Origin: Chloroflexota bacterium
GTDB taxonomy: Bacteria > Chloroflexota > UBA6077 > FW602-bin22 > JAMCVK01
Length of the DNA: 64,000 bases
Reading direction: 5' to 3'
Assembly: GCA_023475225.1 (NCBI GenBank)
Contig: JAMCVK010000050.1
Coordinates: forward strand, 1-64,000
Shown: piece by piece, positions 60,855-64,000 of the stretch
How the letters are laid out: every line of letters begins with the position of its first letter
Position numbering within the stretch: the stretch's first letter is position 1
The notes under the pieces: generated by a model
Databases searched by the model: none
Told to the model about the DNA's origin: nothing
The model's input: only the letters and a program-made list of their open reading frames with translations
Translations under genes and position numbers: made by a program

Positions 60855-62504
60855 ATGAGAAGTGACATCATCAAGCGTGGTATTGAGCGAGCGCCACACC
60901 GCTCGCTGTTGAGGGCCCTTGGTTGTACCGATGTGGAGCTAGAGCGCCCCTTCGTCGGCATAATTAACTCGGCCAGCGAGATCATCCCCGGCCATTTGCA
61001 TCTGAGGCAGATAGCCGAGGCAGTGAAAGCCGGGGTGCGTATGGCCGGCGGTACCCCTTTTGAGTGCAATACTATCGGTGTATGTGACGGCATCGCTATG
61101 AACCACAGTGGAATGAAGTATTCCCTGGCCAGCCGGGAGCTGATCGCTGATTCGGTAGAGGTGGTCGTACAGGCTCACGCCTTTGATGCCTTAGTCTTCA
61201 TCCCCAATTGTGACAAGATCATCCCGGGCATGCTAATGGCCGCTGTTCGCTTAAATATTCCGGCCATCTTCACCAGCGGCGGACCGATGCTGGCCGGCAA
61301 ACACAAGGGTGATATAGATCTCAATACGGTTTTTATGGCTGTAGGGCAGGTGGCCAAGGGGGAGATGTCCCTTGCCGAACTGGAGGCGTTGGAAAGGGCC
61401 GCCTGTCCCGGTTGTGGCTCCTGCGCTGGGATGTTCACAGCCAACACCATGAACTGTTTGACGGAGGCTCTGGGGATGGGACTGCCCGGTAATGGGACGA
61501 TTCCGGCTGTGATGGCCGGTCGTATCCATTTAGCGAAGATGGCCGGCATGCAGGTGATGGAGCTGTTGCGGAAGGATATCAAGCCGCGTGACATCATCAC
61601 TGATAAGTCCATTCGTAATGCCTTCATCATCGACATGGCCTTGGGGGGATCAACCAATTCCATTCTTCACCTCTTGGCCATCGCCCACGAGGCCGGACGG
61701 GACTTCCCCCTGGCCTCGCTCAACGATATATCAGCCCGGACACCTCATCTGGTCAAGGTCAGTCCATCAGGCCATCACCACGTAGAAGACCTGGACCGAG
61801 CCGGGGGCATAGCGGCCTTGATGGGCGAGCTGAAGGAGCTGCTGCACGGTGATGCCGTGACGGTGACAGGCAAGACTGTCGTCGAAAATGTTGGAGAAGC
61901 ACGGGTGCTTGATCACGAGGTCATTCGGCCCTCAGGTACCCCCTACTCCTCAACTGGTGGGCTGGCCATCCTCTTTGGTAACCTCGCCCCTGCCGGCGCG
62001 GTGGTGAAGCGGGCGGCTGTGGATCCGCAGATGCTGGTTCATCGCGGTCCAGCCAGGGTCTTCGAGAGCGAGGAAGCGGCTACGCAGGCTATTATGAATG
62101 GAAAGATTCGCCCCGGTGAGGTAGTAGTGATTCGGTACGAGGGCCCGAAAGGTGGACCGGGCATGCGGGAAATGCTTACACCGACAGCTATTCTTTCAGG
62201 GATGGGACTGGATGACACGGTAGCCTTGCTCACTGACGGCCGGTTCAGTGGGGCAACGCGTGGGGCGGCCATCGGCCATATTTCACCGGAGGCTGCTGAG
62301 CGGGGGCCCATAGCTGCCCTTCGAGACGGTGATATTATTGCTATTGATATTCCCAGGTACCAGCTGAACGTTGAGCTGAGTGAGGACGAGCTGGAGGCGA
62401 GACGGCGCGATCTGCCGCCTTTCGAACCGCGCCTCAAAGAGGGCTATCTGCGCCGCTATGCGGAGTGGGTGACCTCAGCATGTACGGGGGCCATTTTCCG
62501 CTAG
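60855..62504 (+). CDS. ilvD: dihydroxy-acid dehydratase
   Basis: IlvD dehydrates 2,3-dihydroxy acids in valine, isoleucine and leucine synthesis using an Fe-S cluster. The 549-residue protein has [22 protein letters not shown], cluster ligands in FIPNCDKI and [31 protein letters not shown] and [25 protein letters not shown] 60855 has GAGGAG upstream; earlier in-frame starts would lie inside the T-box. ilvB follows after 154 bases. Confidence 0.95.
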   Translation: MRSDIIKRGIERAPHRSLLRALGCTDVELERPFVGIINSASEIIPGHLHLRQIAEAVKAGVRMAGGTPFECNTIGVCDGIAMNHSGMKYSLASRELIADSVEVVVQAHAFDALVFIPNCDKIIPGMLMAAVRLNIPAIFTSGGPMLAGKHKGDIDLNTVFMAVGQVAKGEMSLAELEALERAACPGCGSCAGMFTANTMNCLTEALGMGLPGNGTIPAVMAGRIHLAKMAGMQVMELLRKDIKPRDIITDKSIRNAFIIDMALGGSTNSILHLLAIAHEAGRDFPLASLNDISARTPHLVKVSPSGHHHVEDLDRAGGIAALMGELKELLHGDAVTVTGKTVVENVGEARVLDHEVIRPSGTPYSSTGGLAILFGNLAPAGAVVKRAAVDPQMLVHRGPARVFESEEAATQAIMNGKIRPGEVVVIRYEGPKGGPGMREMLTPTAILSGMGLDDTVALLTDGRFSGATRGAAIGHISPEAAERGPIAALRDGDIIAIDIPRYQLNVELSEDELEARRRDLPPFEPRLKEGYLRRYAEWVTSACTGAIFR

Positions 62505-62509
62505 GTGTC

Positions 62510-62534
62510 TGCCTGTGTGGTGTGCACGCAGGCA
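62510..62534 (+). promoter_or_regulatory. ilvD-ilvB intergenic hairpin
   Basis: TGCCTGTGTG (62510-62519) pairs with CACGCAGGCA (62525-62534), one G-T pair. No T-run follows, so it is not a standard terminator; it may stabilise the ilvD mRNA end. The rest of the 154-base gap shows no clear promoter. Confidence 0.35.
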
Positions 62535-62658
62535 GGCGATTGGCTTAGGGGTCGTCAGTGTATTTTGAAGATTGTATGAGGTATACTGAAGGGGACAAAA
62601 ACGGAGGGTTCGAAGGATTTTTCCGGGAGGCCCCGTCGTTGGAGGGAGGTTGAAGGTT

Positions 62659-64000
62659 ATGGCCGTTAGCAAACCGGTTGCAGTTGGACCAATAGAAGCG
62701 CCTGAGGGCAAAAAGCTTAGTGGTGCCCAGATATTATGTGAATGTTTATTAAAAGAGGGCGTAGAGGTCATTTTCGGCATTCCTGGCGGGGCGACGCTCC
62801 CTCTTTACCATGCCCTTTACGAATATCCGATCCGCCATATCCTTGTCCGCCACGAGCAAGGGGCAGCCCATGCTGCCGATGGCTATGCCCGGGCCACAGG
62901 CAGGCCGGGGGTCTGCTTTGCTACATCCGGGCCAGGGGCGACTAACCTGACCTCGGGTATCGCCAATGCCTGTCTTGACTCTTCGCCTGTAGTGGCCATC
63001 ACGGGGCAGGTTGCTACCCCTCTTATTGGTAAGGATGCCTTCCAGGAGGTAGACATCACGGGCATCACCCAACCCATTACCAAGCACAACTACCTGGTAA
63101 CACGAGTGGAGGATCTGGCCCCTGTAGTCAAGGAGGCTTTCTATCTGGCCACTACGGGTCGCCCCGGACCGGTGCTTATTGATATCCCTCGCGATGTTCA
63201 AACGGCCAAGACAAACTTTGGATATCCGAAGGGGATACGTCTGCCGGGCTATAAGCCCACGTTGCTAGGGCACCAGCGCCAGATCCGACAAGCGGCCGCC
63301 TTGATCGGTGAGGCTGAGAGACCGGTGATCCTGGCCGGACACGGCGTCATCATTTCGGGGGCCTTCGCCGATCTGAGGGAGCTGGCCGAGAAGGGCGATA
63401 TCCCCGTGATTACCACCCTACTTGGCATCAGTTCCTTCCCCGAGTCACATCGCTTGTCCTTCGGTATACCTCATACAATCTGCTCGGTTTATGCTAACAC
63501 AGCCGTTAATGAGTCCGATCTGTTAATCGCTATTGGCATGCGATTCGACGACCGCGCCACGGGTAAGACGTCCCATTTTGCTCCGAAGGCGCGCGTAATT
63601 CATATTGACATCGATCCGGCCGAGATCGGTAAAAACGTGCGGGTAGATGTGCCCATCGTCGGTGATGTCAAGAACGTTCTCATGTCCCTGAACAAGGAGA
63701 TCGCTCTGGCTAAGCATACGGAATGGGTAGAGCAGATTAACCGCTGGAGGGAACAGTTTCCCCTGACTATCGATACTGAGACGGATGTCTTGCTACCTCA
63801 GTACGTAGTCCAGCAGATCTATGGGGTTACTGAGGGTAAGGCCACCATCGTTACCGACGTGGGACAGAACCAGATGTGGGCGGCGCAGTACTATTGCTAC
63901 GACCGCCCAACAGTTTCATCTCCTCTTGGAGGGCTGGGCACCATGGGGTTCAGCTTGCCGGCGGCGATGGGTGCCAAGGTTGGACGCCCGGATGAGCTGA
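62659..64000 (+). CDS. ilvB: acetolactate synthase large subunit (runs off the right edge)
   Basis: A frame open from ATG 62659 to the window end (447 codons). IlvB condenses pyruvate to acetolactate with ThDP. Visible: LSGAQILCECLLKEGVEVIF GIPGG region, the catalytic Glu in VRHEQGAAHAADGYARATG, FATSGPGATNLTSGIANA, DSSPVVAITGQV, the middle FAD-binding-like domain (about 215-350, with IGMRFDDRATG) and the start of the C-terminal ThDP domain (VTDVGQNQMWAAQYY, GGLGTMGFSLPAAMGAK). The SD is GGGAGG. The C-terminal 100 or more residues lie outside the window. Confidence 0.93.
   Translation, partial: MAVSKPVAVGPIEAPEGKKLSGAQILCECLLKEGVEVIFGIPGGATLPLYHALYEYPIRHILVRHEQGAAHAADGYARATGRPGVCFATSGPGATNLTSGIANACLDSSPVVAITGQVATPLIGKDAFQEVDITGITQPITKHNYLVTRVEDLAPVVKEAFYLATTGRPGPVLIDIPRDVQTAKTNFGYPKGIRLPGYKPTLLGHQRQIRQAAALIGEAERPVILAGHGVIISGAFADLRELAEKGDIPVITTLLGISSFPESHRLSFGIPHTICSVYANTAVNESDLLIAIGMRFDDRATGKTSHFAPKARVIHIDIDPAEIGKNVRVDVPIVGDVKNVLMSLNKEIALAKHTEWVEQINRWREQFPLTIDTETDVLLPQYVVQQIYGVTEGKATIVTDVGQNQMWAAQYYCYDRPTVSSPLGGLGTMGFSLPAAMGAKVGRPDEL

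Noticed and set aside
1-64000. CRISPR arrays, rRNA genes, replication origin, prophage genes
   Set aside because: No regularly spaced repeats, no rRNA segments, no DnaA-box cluster and no phage structural genes were seen.

Overview
The window looks like a chromosomal segment of a free-living anaerobic or facultative bacterium, most likely a member of the Chloroflexota. This is inferred from the infC-rpmI-rplT-(SpoU methylase)-pheS-pheT order, two T-box leaders, TTG/GTG starts, Shine-Dalgarno (SD) driven translation, UbiD/UbiA/UbiE quinone genes without the classical men set, and a WD40-like surface protein carrying a C-terminal domain type common in Chloroflexota. No rRNA or marker phylogeny was possible, so the phylum is an inference.

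Layout. 1-9.3 kb: translation block (infC with a probable AUU start, rpmI, rplT, an rRNA methylase), a Phe T-box nested in the methylase 3' end, pheST, mutS2 and a zinc-ribbon membrane protein. 9.3-13.5 kb: pyruvate kinase and a decaprenyl-phosphate phosphoribosyltransferase-like UbiA protein (minus strand), then a LysM/NlpC-P60 cell-wall hydrolase with a strong promoter and a hairpin over its start codon. 13.5-19.4 kb: an accessory island with two small gene pairs of toxin-antitoxin type next to attC-like or inverted-repeat sequences, a GH38 alpha-mannosidase with an orphan pyruvate-kinase C-domain protein, an IS256-type remnant and tRNA-Pro(TGG). 19.5-25.6 kb: one tight operon with UbiD, UbiA, a complete NitT/TauT-type ABC transporter, UbiE/MenG and an HExxH membrane protein; I read it as a menaquinone-related operon with a built-in transporter. 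25.8-28.1 kb: a small membrane-protein gene inside long inverted repeats, then yebC-ruvC-ruvA.

28.1-39.1 kb: a purine uptake and catabolism operon: GntR regulator with an operator palindrome at its own promoter, BMP-type nucleoside ABC transporter, three-subunit molybdenum hydroxylase of the xanthine dehydrogenase type, and adenine deaminase. 39.2-41.8 kb: a frameshifted WD40-like surface protein and thiD. 41.9-47.2 kb: an oligopeptide-type ABC operon with a cupin and an SDR, behind a strong promoter whose leader holds a remnant of an older sugar-ABC permease. 47.3-53.6 kb: a lipoprotein, an aspartate-semialdehyde dehydrogenase homologue that has lost its catalytic cysteine, a polysaccharide deacetylase, the selenium-hydroxylase-associated genes yqeC and ssnA, and a methyltransferase. 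53.7-64 kb: a GT39-type glycosyltransferase, an APC permease, thrC-hom, and an ilvD-ilvB operon under a T-box with a leucine (CUC) specifier; ilvB runs off the end.

Best candidates for new biology: the transporter inside the quinone operon, the cassette-like small-gene pairs, the Cys-less Asd homologue, the inverted-repeat-bounded membrane-protein gene, and the T-box nested inside a coding gene.
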